Positions 50,202-60,527 of a stretch of DNA of 64,000 bases are shown here, in pieces. Position numbers and translations under genes: made by a program. The stretch comes from Lunularia cruciata (Eukaryota > Streptophyta > Marchantiopsida > Lunulariales > Lunulariaceae): positions 44,268,001-44,332,000 of the forward strand of contig OX419760.1 of the NCBI GenBank assembly GCA_948567375.1, written 5' to 3'. Within the stretch, counting starts at the first letter, position 1; the number at the start of each line of letters is the position of its first letter. The notes under the pieces are model-generated. The model made no database searches. It was not told the DNA's origin and saw nothing but the letters and a program-made list of their open reading frames with translations.

Positions 50202-50611
50202 TGTAAAAGACCGAAACCGAGGAGAGAAATAGGAGAATGGAACCTCACATTGGGACACTTGAATGAGTGAAAACTCCGAATGCCTAGCATGAGCTTCGAC
50301 TTTGGTATTTATAGGTAGCATACAAGACCCTTGAAGCTTCTCAAGAAGCTTCCTTGAGCCACTTTCTTGGAGTGCAAGCCAAGTTAACTGGGAAGCTTCT
50401 CAAGAAGCTTCCTTCTAGAAGCCGCCTACTTGGCGTGCTAAGCTAAGCTAGTTAGAAGCTTCTAGAAGCTAGCTGCTTAGGGCGCAAGTTAACTAGTTGG
50501 GAAGCTTCCCAAGAAGCTTCTTAGATGCTTCTAGAATATTCTAAGCTATTTTGTCTTACTCTCTACTTTGTAAGCCCGACTAACTTCGTCGCTAAACTCC
50601 ATATTGTTACA
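50202..50611 (-). repeat. 3' LTR of left gypsy element
   Basis: On the plus strand it starts TGTAAAAG and ends TTGTTACA (TG...CA on the coding strand). In element orientation it contains a cluster of GAA/TTC heat-shock-type motifs (50541 down to 50333) followed by a TATA box CTATAAATACC at 50314-50304. Confidence 0.93.
50304..50541 (-). promoter_or_regulatory. HSE cluster plus TATA box in 3' LTR
   Basis: Contiguous alternating nGAAn units occur at 50529-50541 (TTCTAGAATATTC) and 50455-50467 (GAAGCTTCTAGAA). Further GAAGCTTC pairs lie at 50513-50520, 50501-50508, 50404-50411, 50392-50399, 50345-50352 and 50333-50340. The TATA box CTATAAATACC lies at 50304-50314, about 18 bp downstream of the last pair in element orientation. 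Heat-shock factors bind arrays of three or more alternating GAA units, so this is a plausible heat-responsive promoter. Confidence 0.6.
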
Positions 50612-50860
50612 TATTCCCCCGCCGCTAGTTGGTGACGTCCTCGTCACCAGTGAAGCTTCAAATTCCTTGATGGCCATCTGTGCATTTTGGAGGTGAGAAA
50701 GAGGTTCCCATGTGGCATCATGAAGGGGATACCCTTTCCAAAGGACCTTGTACTCCGTATGTTGGCAATGGCCTTGTTGAATATGACGACGCGCAAGGAT
50801 ATGATCAACTTTGTACTCCTCATGATCATTGATAGGGACAGGCGGAGGAGGAGGTTGGAC
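50546..50860 (-). pseudogene. Chromodomain region of left gypsy pol
   Basis: Directly after an in-frame TGA (50861-50863) the same frame encodes a chromodomain: EEYKVDHILARRH, TEYKVLWKGYPLHDATWEP, then AIKEFEAS. Chromodomains in chromovirus integrases bind histone marks and direct insertion. The frame runs through the polypurine tract and into the 3' LTR, ending at a TAG at 50546. Confidence 0.8.
50612..50627 (-). other. Polypurine tract of left gypsy element
   Basis: On the minus strand GCGGCGGGGGAATA immediately precedes the 3' LTR. This is the primer for plus-strand DNA synthesis. Confidence 0.8.
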
Positions 50861-51931
50861 TCAAGAGGAAAAGGAAGAGGGGTTAGGAACAAAGGGTTTC
50901 AACTTGGAAACATGAAAGACAAGATGGATATGCATGTGACAAGGCAAGGCAAGTTGATAAGCAACAGGAGAGACAATGTGGGTGATATCAAAGGGTCCTA
51001 TCCAATTAGGAGCAAGTTTACGAACTTGGGTATCAAGTGGGAGAGGGAGGTTACTAGAGGATAGCATGACTTTATCGCCAACTTCAAAGGTGAGATCAGG
51101 ACGATGGTGGTCCGCATATTGTTTTTGGCAATTTTGAGCAACAAGGAGGTGAGACTTGGCTTGTTGGAGAGATTGAGATATAGTGGTCAAGAATGTGGAA
51201 GTATGAGGAACCTGAGAGGGAGGGGGAGCAAGAAGAGAATTTGGAACAAGCGGATCTTGGCCAAAATTGAGAAAGAAGGGAGAAAATCCGGTGCTTGCTT
51301 GTTTGGAATTGTTGTAGGCAAATTCTGTAGCTGCAAGACATTCATCCCAGTTGGTATGGTGGACATTGACAAAGGCCCGCAACATATCATCCAATGTACG
51401 ATTGGCACGTTCGGTTTGTCCATCAGTTTGAGGATGATAGGCCGTGGACAAAGCAAGCTTGGTGCCAAGTATCTGGAAGAGTGCTTGCCAAAACTTTCTT
51501 GTAAATCGAGGATCACGGTCGGAGATGAGTACACATGGCATCCCATGATGCTTGAAGACATTGTCGAAGTAGATTTGTGCTAAGGTTGGAGCATCCACGG
51601 TATCACAGGTTGGTGCCAAGTGGATTTGCTTACTAAGCTTATCCACAAACACCACGATTGCGGTGTGTCCTTGTTTTGTCTTTGGCAAGGATGTGATGAG
51701 ATCCAAGCTCACATGCTCCGACCAAGCGGATGGAATGGCCATTGGTTGAAGGAGTCCACTCGGCTTCTGGTTGCTGGCCTTGTTATGTTGGCAACTCTCA
51801 CATGATCGGACAAAGTCTTGAACATCTCGTGTCATGTTGGGCCACCACCATTGGCGTTGGAGGGTGCCCAAGGTCTTGTCCACTCCCATGTGACTAGCTA
51901 TTGGTAAATCATGGGCTTCTTGAAGGCGCAC
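50861..51931 (-). pseudogene. Integrase of left gypsy element
   Basis: An uninterrupted frame of about 350 codons. An HHCC zinc-binding region comes first (HMGVDKTLGTLQRQWWWP ... SCESCQ). The catalytic D-D-E core follows: the first Asp in LDLITSLPKTK, the second in LISDRDPRFTRKF, and Glu in QTDGQTERANRTLDDML. A basic C-terminal domain ends FHVSKLKPFVPN. It is preceded by an in-frame TGA (51935-51937) and followed by TGA (50861-50863), so it would be translated only by readthrough or internal initiation. The domain itself shows no missing catalytic residue. Confidence 0.9.
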
Positions 51932-52367
51932 AAGTCAAAGATCACCTTTGGCTGGAACATAGATCTGGTCTGCATGGAATAAAAGGCCTTCCTTGAAGGA
52001 GAAGGTGTTGTACTCCTTGTCACATGCTGTTAGACGACCGTGTACCATTTGGAAGAAGGGATCTTGTTGTAGAGTTGATTGAAACTCATTATGAACCTTA
52101 GGGTCAATGGACACCGTTGTAATTGCCGCCGTGATCAGGTCATCGTGATAGAGCATCAAGGATGATATGGAACCGACTTGGTTTGTACTCAAGTTTGATG
52201 TCAAACAATTGGAGTTGCTCTTCCCATCAATGATGCCGACTCTTCACGTGCTCCAAGTGTAAGGTCTGCAACAATGGCTTGTGATGAGTTTGCATGATCA
52301 CTTGTTTCCCCAAGAGATAATGCCTCCATACCTTGGTTTCATATACCATTGCAAGTTGTTCCCGATC

Positions 52368-52790
52368 TCAAGCAAAGTAATTTCTTTCAGCTGTATTTAG
52401 TCGGCGAGACACAAAGGCAATAGGATGTAGTCCATTTGGGAATTCTTGTTGCAACACAGCTCCAATTGCAAAGTTAGAAGCATCAAAATCAACCACACAA
52501 GGTAGTTGAGGATCATATGGTTGAAGAATGGGTCTTGAAGACACCATATGCTTTAACTTCTGGAATGCTTCTTCATGCTTGGTGGTCCATTGGAAGCTTG
52601 AGTTCTTTCCCAAGAGGTCAGTCAATGGTGCAGCCACGTGAGCATAATAGTGGATGAACCGTCGGTAGAAACTAGTCAATCCATTGAATGCCCGTACTTC
52701 TATAGCATCCTTTGGGGTAGGCCAATCAGTAATGGCCTTGATCTTCTCTTCTTCTATCTTGATCCCCTCTGATGAGATCTTATGACCCAA
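52368..52790 (-). pseudogene. RNase H region of left gypsy pol
   Basis: Encodes the RT connection and RNase H start: LGHKISSEGI just upstream, WPTPKDAIEVRAFNGL, FYRRFIHYYAHVAAPLTDLL, then VDFDASNFAIGAVLQQ with the RNase H Asp, and IAFVSRRLNTAERNY. Stops separate it from the RT part (52791-52856) and from downstream sequence. Confidence 0.85.
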
Positions 52791-52856
52791 GAAGGTAACC
52801 TCCTTCTGCCAAAAAGCACACTTTGACTTCTTGCAATAAAATTTCCACTATTGTAG

Positions 52857-53468
52857 TCATCTTAGGACTTCTCGCACATGATTCATGTGTTCTGCCTCTG
52901 TCTTACTATAGATTAAGATATCATCTAAGAACACCACCATGGACCGATCCAATAGTCCCTCCAACACCCAATGCATCTGATCCATGAAGACTACTGGAGC
53001 ATTAGTGAGTCCAAAATGTAGAACTCTCCTCTCAAAATATCCATACCTTGTGCGAAAAGCAGTCTTTTGCACGTCCTTGCCTTCAATAGGAATTTGCCAA
53101 TAGCCGCTACAAAGATCTAGCTTGGAAAAGTAGCGTGCTCCACTTAGTTGATAAAGAAGGTCATCGATCCGAGGCAAGGGATATGCATTCTTCAAGGTTT
53201 GCTTATTGAGTCCACGGTAATCAATACAGAAACGAAGTCCTCCATCCTTCTTTGGAACAAATAGTACCGGTGCTCCCCAAGAAGAGGTACTATGTTGTAT
53301 GAAATCCTTCTCCAACAACTCTATAAGTGTTGTTCGCAACTCCTCCAACTCCTTTGGTGAGAGCCGATAGATTGGTCTACTCACTGGAGTACTCCCTAGC
53401 AATAACTCAATCTTGAAGGGCATACCTTGATCGGAGTGTAATTCCTTTGGTAGATCATCGAGAAACAA
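52857..53468 (-). pseudogene. Reverse transcriptase region of left gypsy pol
   Basis: Contains the Ty3/gypsy RT landmarks [62 protein letters not shown], and the catalytic box [13 protein letters not shown] (FLDD in place of YxDD). The frame is intact over about 200 codons and ends at stops near 52857. Confidence 0.9.
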
Positions 53469-53798
53469 ATCTGCAAACTCCTAAACAATCCAATCAACCA
53501 TTGCTTGATGTGGCACTTGGCCCTCCTCAGATTTTTCTTGTGCAATCGGCTTGATCCACACCGTGAATATAGACTTATCTTCTTCCAAAGCTTGCTCTAT
53601 GACTACTTCATTAACGAACTTCCCTTCTAGGGACTCATCTCTCTTCCAAGCTTGCTCCATGGTTGCCTTCTTGGCAAACTTCCCATCTTGGGACTCATCT
53701 CTCTTCCAGATTTGCTCTATGGCTACCTTCTCGACAAACTTCCCATCTTGGGACTAACTATTCTTAGGTGTCTTACTCAGAGGTACCAGACAACCTAA

Positions 53799-54191
53799 TC
53801 AGAAATTCCTACCTTGGTGTTGTACTTGAATTTGGTGTCGGGTCCAATCAAATTGAACCTTATGACATTCAAGCCAAGGTAGACCCAGAATGATATCATA
53901 GTGTAGAGGTGCCACTACAAACCTCATACACTCCGAATACTTCTTCCCAATCTTGAAGGTAATAGGATGCAAGGTGCGGAATGCAGAACCCTTTCTACCA
54001 TCCGCCATCATCAAACTACTTCCAATCACTGGCTTGATAGGAATACCCAATTCCTTTGCTACTTGCATAGATATGCAATTCTCTAAACTTCCAAAATCAA
54101 CCAAAATTCTACAACCCCAATTAGATATCATACCTTGCAAGTGAAGCAGACTTGCATAGGTTGAGCCTTCAATCCCATTGGAACTAATCAA
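53799..54191 (-). pseudogene. Protease region of left gypsy element
   Basis: A retropepsin-like frame with GCRILVDFGSLENCISMQVA and the downstream ILGLPWLECHKVQFDW. The active-site triplet that is normally D-S/T-G reads Asp-Phe-Gly (Asp codon 54098-54096, Phe codon 54095-54093). The same Phe is present in the right-hand element. Confidence 0.8.
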
Positions 54192-55117
54192 GCTCCCAAT
54201 AGGCGGCTCAAAATCTCCTACTGGGATTCCTTGTTTCCCTGATCATTTTGCTCCACAACCTCCACTTGGGCAACTTGTCGAGGTCGTCCATTCTTGAGTG
54301 GACATTCAGCAATGCGATGCCCCAACTGGCAACAATAAAAACAACCTCCATTTTGTTGTAATCTTTCTCTATCTGTTGTGCCAAGTGGTCTTCGTTGGAT
54401 AGCATCAATCTCCATTGGTATTGGTTCTTCCACTTGTGGTACTGGTAGGCTTTGTGTAGGTCAAGGTCAAGACCAAGTTGTTGCAACCAAGGAATCAAAA
54501 CGCTCAGCAAATTTCATGGCTTCTTCTACATTTTGTGGCTCCTGCATGGTCACCTCCAATTTGGTTCGTGACTTCAATCCTCACACAAATCGATCTAGAA
54601 CTTCACCTTCTTGGATATCTAGAATTTGCATGATGATGTTCTGAAATTGTGTGATGTAGCTTCTCACTGAGCCAATCTGCCTCAACTCCGCCAATTTATC
54701 TCGTGCGGCTCGGGTTGCATTTATAGTTTAAAATTGACCAAGTATTGCATCCTTGAATTCTGCCCATGTTGAAATCGGTGTAACAATTTGTCCTTCAGCT
54801 CTTTCTACTCGGAATCGCTACCAAAGTTTTGCCAGGCCATCTAATTGGCTAGAAGCCAAGAGAATTTGTTTCCGCTCATCTTGAAGATTGGTGGCTTCAA
54901 AGTAACATTCGCAGTCAAACACAAAATTCTCCACTGTGCTTGGAAGATTCTTGCCTTCAAACACCTTGGGTTTCGGAAATCAAATGCAATCTTCTCCATC
55001 TCGAACTGGCGCTCTGCCTATCTGTTCTCGTCGTTGCTGGTCGCATTCATCCAACAATCGAGTAAGATGCTCGATTTGTTGTTGCATTGCAAGGATAACA
55101 TCCGGTATTGCCGCCAT
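54192..55117 (-). pseudogene. gag of left gypsy element, interrupted
   Basis: An ATG at 55117-55115 starts a gag frame with a predicted coiled coil (ILAMQQQIEHLTRLLDE) and typical gag sequence (LAELRQIGSVRSYITQFQNI). A CCHC zinc knuckle CFYCCQLGHRIAEC lies at about 54345-54303. Several stops interrupt the frame, including one at a Trp position after LASSQLDGLAKLW. The knuckle is intact. Confidence 0.8.
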
Positions 55118-55372
55118 TGCTACTACTCTATTCCACTACTCTCAATTTATCTAATTGATTAACACATAGATACAACACGTCCATCGTTCTCCATAAGTTA
55201 CAATTGGAAGTATCAAGGGTTCCTCTAACACGGTGATCATATGTAGAAAATCTTGGCCAAAGCGTGAGGTGATGAATTGTGTGAAATGATGCTTTGGTAA
55301 TATCTGGACATGAAAGTCCCAATGGTTTGGCAGAAGTGGATTTGGTGGTCCATAAATTCCATCCATCCCATT

Positions 55373-55387
55373 CCTGCTCTGATACCA
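55373..55387 (-). other. Primer binding site, initiator tRNA-Met type
   Basis: On the minus strand TGGTATCAGAGCAGG begins one base inside the 5' LTR. TGGTATCAGAGC is the classic plant retrotransposon PBS complementary to the 3' end of initiator tRNA-Met. Confidence 0.92.
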
Positions 55388-55388
55388 A

Positions 55389-55808
55389 TGTAAAATACCA
55401 AAACCGAGGAGAGAAATAGAAGAATGGAACCTCACATTGGGACACTTGAATGCGGGAAAACTCCGAATGCCTAGCATGAGCTTCGGCTTTGGTATTTATA
55501 GGTAGCATACAAGACCCTTGAAGCTTCTCAAAAGCTTCCTTGAGCCACTTTCTTGGAGTGCAAGCCAAGTTAACTAGGAAGCTTCTCAAGAAGCTTCCTT
55601 CTAGAAGCCGCCTACTTGGCGTGCAAGCTAAGCTAGTTAGAAGCTTCTAGAAACTTCCTTCTAGAAGCTAGCTGCTTAGGGCACAAGTTAACTAGTTAGG
55701 AAGCTTCCCAGAAGCTTTTAGATGCTTATAGAATATTCTAGGCTATTTTGTCTTATTCTCTACTTTGTAAGCCCGACTAACTTCATCGCTAAACTCCATA
55801 TTGTTACA
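55389..55808 (-). repeat. 5' LTR of left gypsy element
   Basis: Pair of the LTR at 50202-50611. It contains a four-unit heat-shock-type array GAAGCTTCTAGAAACTTC at 55640-55657, further GAAGCTTC motifs, and the TATA box CTATAAATACC on the minus strand at 55501-55491. It has about 14 extra bp in the HSE region compared with its partner. Confidence 0.93.
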
Positions 55809-55814
55809 TTGTTG

Positions 55815-56042
55815 ATGGGAGAAACAATCTCTAAACAAGAAGAAGATATTACACTAGAGTTTTGGAACGGATTCTTGATGGCAACGAATTACTTTTTGCT
55901 ATCTCAAAGAGGAGTACCAACAGACTTTTGGGTGATACCAAGACAATACACATGGTGGGAGATTGTTCACAAGCAAGTATGGTCAATGGATTCAAACTTT
56001 CTAAAAAATCATATGAGAAGCAAGTATAGAATGTCATATTAG
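55815..56042 (+). pseudogene. Short fragment, possibly PIF/Harbinger transposase-like
   Basis: A 75-codon frame from ATG to TAG, with FWNGFLMATNYFLLSQRGVP, then YTWWEIVHKQVW and MRSKYRMSY. A WW-x3-V spaced before an (F/Y)RMS motif recalls the start of PIF/Harbinger-type nuclease proteins, but the fragment is short and no catalytic residue is visible. It lies between the left element's target site and the truncated right element. Confidence 0.3.
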
Positions 56043-56096
56043 AGTTTAAGAAATTGGTTGATGAGATTAACCACATGTGCCTACTATGTCTAAATG

Positions 56097-56850
56097 GCTT
56101 TATGCTAGAAAAAGAGTGGAGTTAGAGAAATGTGTAGCTTCAGTGGAGAATTTTGTGTTTAATTGTGAATGTTACTTTGAAGTTATTAGTCTTGAAGACA
56201 AGCAAAAATAGATTCTCTTGGCTTCTAGCCAATTGGATGGAGTAGCAAAGCTATGGTGGAGATTCCAAGTGGAACAAGCTAAACCAAAAAGATTGATTGG
56301 TGCAACAAGATTGATACAACAAGATTGTTACACCAATCTTGACATGGACAAAATTCAAGAGTGCAATAATTAGTCAATTGCAAGCTATAAATGCCACATG
56401 AGTTGCACGAGATAGATTGGCAGAGTTGAAATAGATTGGCTCTGTAAGAAGTTACATCCCGCAATTGTAGAACACCATCATGCAAATTCTAAATAGATTG
56501 GAAGGTGAAGTTCTAGATCAATTTGTGAGGAGCTTGAAGTCAAGAACCAAATTAGAGGTAACCATGCAAGAGCCACAACACTTGGAGGAAGCCATGCGGT
56601 TGGCCAAACATTTTGATTCCTTGGTTGCAACAACTTGGTCTCAACCTCAACCTCAACCTCCACAAAACCTACCAATACACTACACACTAGTAGAAGAGCC
56701 GACACCAATGGAGATTGATGTCATTCAACGGAGATCACTTGGCACTATAGATAAAGAAAAACTGAGACAAAATGGTGGTTTTTTTTATTATCGCCAATTG
56801 GAATATCTCATTGCTGAATGTCCACTCAAGAATGAGTGACCTCGGCAAGT
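56097..56850 (+). pseudogene. gag remnant of right gypsy element
   Basis: Starts within gag. LASSQLDGVAKLWWRFQVEQ keeps the Trp lost in the left copy. The later part, 56480-56839, encodes LKSRTKLEVTMQEPQHLEEA and a zinc knuckle whose cysteines are mostly lost (FFYYRQLEYLIAECPLK). Confidence 0.8.
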
Positions 56851-56931
56851 CGCCCAGATAGAGTTTGTGGAGCAAAATGATCAAGGAAATGAGGAACCCC
56901 AATTGGACATTTTTAGCTGCCTATTGGGAGC

Positions 56932-57288
56932 TTGATTAGTTCTAATGGGATTGAAGGTTCGACCTATGCAAGTTTGCTTCACTTGCAAGGTACAACATCT
57001 AATTGGGGTTGTAGGATTTTGGTTGATTTTGGAAATTCAGAGAATTGCATATCTATGCAAGTAGCAAAGGAATTGGGTATTCCTGTCAAGCTATTAATTG
57101 GAAGGAGATTAATGATGGCGGATGGTAGAAAGGGTTCTGCATTTTGTACCTCGCATCTTGTTACCTTCAAGATTGGGAAGGAGTATTTGGAGTGTATGAG
57201 GTTTGTAGTGGCACCTCTACATGATGATGTTATTCTAGGACTACCTTGGCTTGAACGTCATAAGGTTCAATTTGATTGGACCCAATGA
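56932..57288 (+). pseudogene. Protease remnant of right gypsy element
   Basis: Encodes GCRILVDFGNSENCISMQVA; the active site again reads Asp-Phe-Gly (57025-57033). ILGLPWLERHKVQFDW follows, before a stop. Confidence 0.8.
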
Positions 57289-57342
57289 CAAATTCAAGTA
57301 CAACACCAAGGTGGGAGTTTCCAATAAGGTTGTCTAGCATCA

Positions 57343-59030
57343 TTGAGTAAAACATCTAAAAATAGTCAATCCCAAGATGGGAAGTTTGTTGAGAAGGTAG
57401 CCATAGAGCAAGCCTTGAAGGGAAATGAGTCCCAAGATAGGAATTTTGCTAGGAAGGCATCCATGGAGCAAGCTTTGAAGAGAGATGAGTCCATAGATGA
57501 GAATTTTGTTAGTGAAGCAGCCATAGAGCAAGCTTTGGAGGAAGATAAGTCTATTTTTGCAATGTGGATCAAGCCAATTACACAAGGAAAATCTAAGGAG
57601 TGCAAAAAGCCTCATCAAGCAATGGTTGATCAAATAGATCAAGAGTTTGCAAATGTGTTTTTGGATGATCTACCAAAGGGATTATCCTCTGATTGTGGTA
57701 TGCCCTTCAAGATTGAGTTATTGCCAAGGAGTACTCCAGTCAATATACCAATCTATCGGCTCTCACCAAAGGAGTTGGAGGAGTTGCAAACAACACTTAC
57801 ATAGTTGTTGGAGAAGGACTTCATACGCCATAGTACCTCTCTTTGGGGAGCATCGATACTATTTGTTCCAATGAAGGATGGAGGACTTTGTTTCTATATT
57901 GATTACCGTGGGCTCAATAAGCAAATAGTGAAGAATGCATATCCCTTGTTTTGGATCAATGACTTGCTTGATCAATTGAGTGGAGTATGATACATCTCCA
58001 AGTTGGATCTTCACAACGACTATTGGCAAATCCTCATTGATAGGGAGAATATGCAAAGATTGCTTTTCACACAAGGTATGGGCATTTTGAGTGGAGAGTT
58101 CTACCTTTTGGGCTCACTAATGCTCCAACAATCTTCATGGATCAGATGCATTGGGTGTTGGATGGACTATTGAATTGGTACGTGGTGGTGATCTTGGATG
58201 ATATCTTAATCTATAGTAAGACAAATACAAAACACGTGAATCACGTGCAAGAAGTCCTAAGACGACTATGATAATGGAAATTTTATTGCAAGAAGTTGAG
58301 GTGTGCCTTTTGGCAAAAGGAAGTTACCTTCTTGGGTCATAAGATCTCATCAGAGGGGATCAAGATGGAGTACAAGAAAATCAAGGCCATTATTGATTGG
58401 CCTACTCTGAAGGATGCTACAGAAGTATAGGCATTTAATGGATTGGCCAGTTTTTACCGATGGTTCATCCACTATTATGTTCATATGGCTACATCATTGA
58501 CTGACCTCTTGGAGAAGAACTCAAGCTTTTAGTGGACCACCAAGCACAAAGAAGCATTCTAGAAGTTGAAACATATGGTGTCTTCAAGACCCATTCTTCA
58601 ACCATATAATCCTCAGCTACCTTGTGTGCTTGATTTTATGCTTCTAACTTTGCAATTGGAACCATGTTGCAATAGGAATTCCTAGATGGACTACATCCCA
58701 TTGCCTTTGTGTCTTGCCAACTAAATATAGCTGAAAGAAATTACTATGTTTGAGATTGGGAACAACTTGCAATGGTATATGCCACCAAGGTATAGATGCA
58801 TTACCTCTTGGGGAAACAAGTGGACATGCAAACCGATCATAAACCATTGTTGCAGACCTTACACTTAGAACACATGAAGAGTCAACATCATGATAGGAGG
58901 AGAAACTCCAATTGTTTGACATTAAACTTGAGTACAAAATAGGTTGGTTCCATTTCATCCTTGATGCACTTTCACGACAATCTGATTTGAAGTCTTTTCC
59001 TCTCATCACGGCAGCAATTACGACGGTGTA
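57343..59030 (+). pseudogene. RT and RNase H remnants of right gypsy element
   Basis: A spacer of three imperfect repeats (about 57370-57550, units starting SQDGKFVEKVAIEQAL) precedes the RT; the left element has an equivalent spacer. RT landmarks [38 protein letters not shown] and [11 protein letters not shown] are readable across frames. RNase H traces run to about 59.0 kb. There are numerous stops and frameshifts. Confidence 0.8.
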
Positions 59031-59149
59031 AATTGACTCCAAGGTCCAAAATGGGTTTTGGTCAGCTCTACAACAAGATCCCTTCTTCTAGATGGTACAT
59101 GGTCATCTTATAGCATGCGACAAGGAGTACTACACCTTCTCCTTTAAGG

Positions 59150-60278
59150 AAGACCTTTTATTCCATGAGGACCGGATCTATGTTCCAACCAAAGGTGATC
59201 TCTAACTTGTGCGCCTTCAAGAAGCCCATGATTTACCAATTGATGGTCACATAGGTCTGTACAAGACCTCAAGTACCCTCTAATGCCAATGGTGGTGGCC
59301 CAACATGGCACAAGATGTAAGGGAGTTTGTCCAATTGTGTGAGAGTTGCCAACGCAACAAGGCCAATAACCAAAAATTGAGTGGACTCCTTCAACCACTC
59401 CCCATTCCATCTACTCATTGGGAACATATGAGCTTAGATCTCATCACCTCCTTGCCCAAGACAAAGCAAAGTCACACAAAAATTGTGGTGTTTGTGGATT
59501 AATTTAGTAAGCAAATCCATTTGGCACCAACGGTTGATATTGTGGATGCTCCAACCTTTGCGTTAATCTACTTTGACAATGTATTCAAGCATTATGGGAT
59601 GCCACGTGTACTCATCTCCGACCATGATCCTCACTTCACTAGAAAGTTTTAGCAAGCACTCTTCCAGATACTCAGCACCAAGCTTGCTTTGTCCATGGCC
59701 TATCATCCTCAAACTGATGGAAAAATTGAACGTGCAAATTGCACCTTGGAAGATATGCTTTGTGCCTTTGTCAACATTCACCATACCAATTGGGATGAAT
59801 GTCTTGCAGCTGCGGAGTTTGCCTACAATAATTCTAAATAGACAAGCACCAGATTCTCTCCTTTCTTTCTCAATTTTGGCCAAGACCCACTAGTTTCAGA
59901 TTCCCTTCTTGCTCCTCTTCCATCTCATGTCCCTCATACTTCCACCTTCTTGACCACCATCTCCTAGTCCCTCCAATAAGCCAAATCTCATCTCCTTGTT
60001 GCTCAAAATCGGCAAAAAGATATATAGATCACCATTGTTGTGATCTCAACTTTCAAGTTGGTGATAAGGTCATGCTCTCATCCAATAATCTCCCTCTCCT
60101 ACTTGATACCCAAGTTTGTAAACTTGCACTTAATTGGATAGGACCCTTTGATGTCACCCAAATTGTTGCTCCTATTGCTTATCAACTTGCCTTGCCTTGT
60201 CATATGCGCATCCACCATGTCTTTCATGTTTCTAAGTTGAAACCATTTGTTCCTAACCCATCTTCCTTTTCCTGTTGA
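59150..60278 (+). pseudogene. Integrase remnant of right gypsy element
   Basis: Readable blocks are AQDVREFVQLCESCQRNKAN, LDLITSLPKTKQSH, HYGMPRVLISDHDPHFTRKF and the D-D-E end TDGKIERANCTLEDML. Stops include TAA at 59203-59205 (same position as the TGA in the left copy), one in FWQ and several in the C-terminal domain. It ends in TGA at 60276-60278, as in the left copy. Confidence 0.85.
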
Positions 60279-60527
60279 GTCCAACCTTCCCCTCTTCCTA
60301 ACCATATCAATGTTCATGAGGAGTACGAAGTTGATTGTATCCTTGCATGTCATCACATTCAACGAGGCCATAGACAACATACAGAGTACAAGGTCCTTTG
60401 GAAAGGATATCTCCTTCATGATGCCATATAGGAACCTCTTTTTCATCTCCAGAATACACGATTGGCCATCCAAGAGTTCGAAGCTTCACTTGCAACAAGG
60501 ATGTCACCAACTAGCGGTGGGGGAATA
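60279..60527 (+). pseudogene. Chromodomain remnant and PPT of right gypsy element
   Basis: In frame after the shared TGA: HEEYEVDCILACHH, HTEYKVLWKGYLLHDAI, then a TAG at the position of the conserved chromodomain Trp. The polypurine tract GCGGTGGGGGAATA lies at about 60514-60527. Confidence 0.78.

Larger units (their letters stand above)
50202..55808 (-). mobile_element. Ty3/gypsy chromovirus, structurally complete, coding-defective (left element)
   Basis: A 5607-bp LTR retrotransposon read on the minus strand. It has LTRs of 410 bp (50202-50611, 3') and 420 bp (55389-55808, 5'), a tRNA-Met-type PBS, a polypurine tract, and a 5-bp target-site duplication TTGTT at 50197-50201 and 55809-55813. 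The gene order is gag, protease, RT, RNase H, integrase, chromodomain, which defines a chromovirus of the Metaviridae type. Stops interrupt gag, the RT-RNase H junction, the RNase H-integrase junction and the integrase-chromodomain junction, so it cannot make its own proteins as it stands. The LTRs differ at about a dozen or more positions by eye, so the insertion is not very recent. It inserted into repeat R copy 2. Confidence 0.93.

Noticed and set aside
51104-51583. Plus-strand open frames across the left gypsy integrase as genes
   Set aside because: They are antisense shadows of an integrase with intact catalytic motifs on the minus strand.
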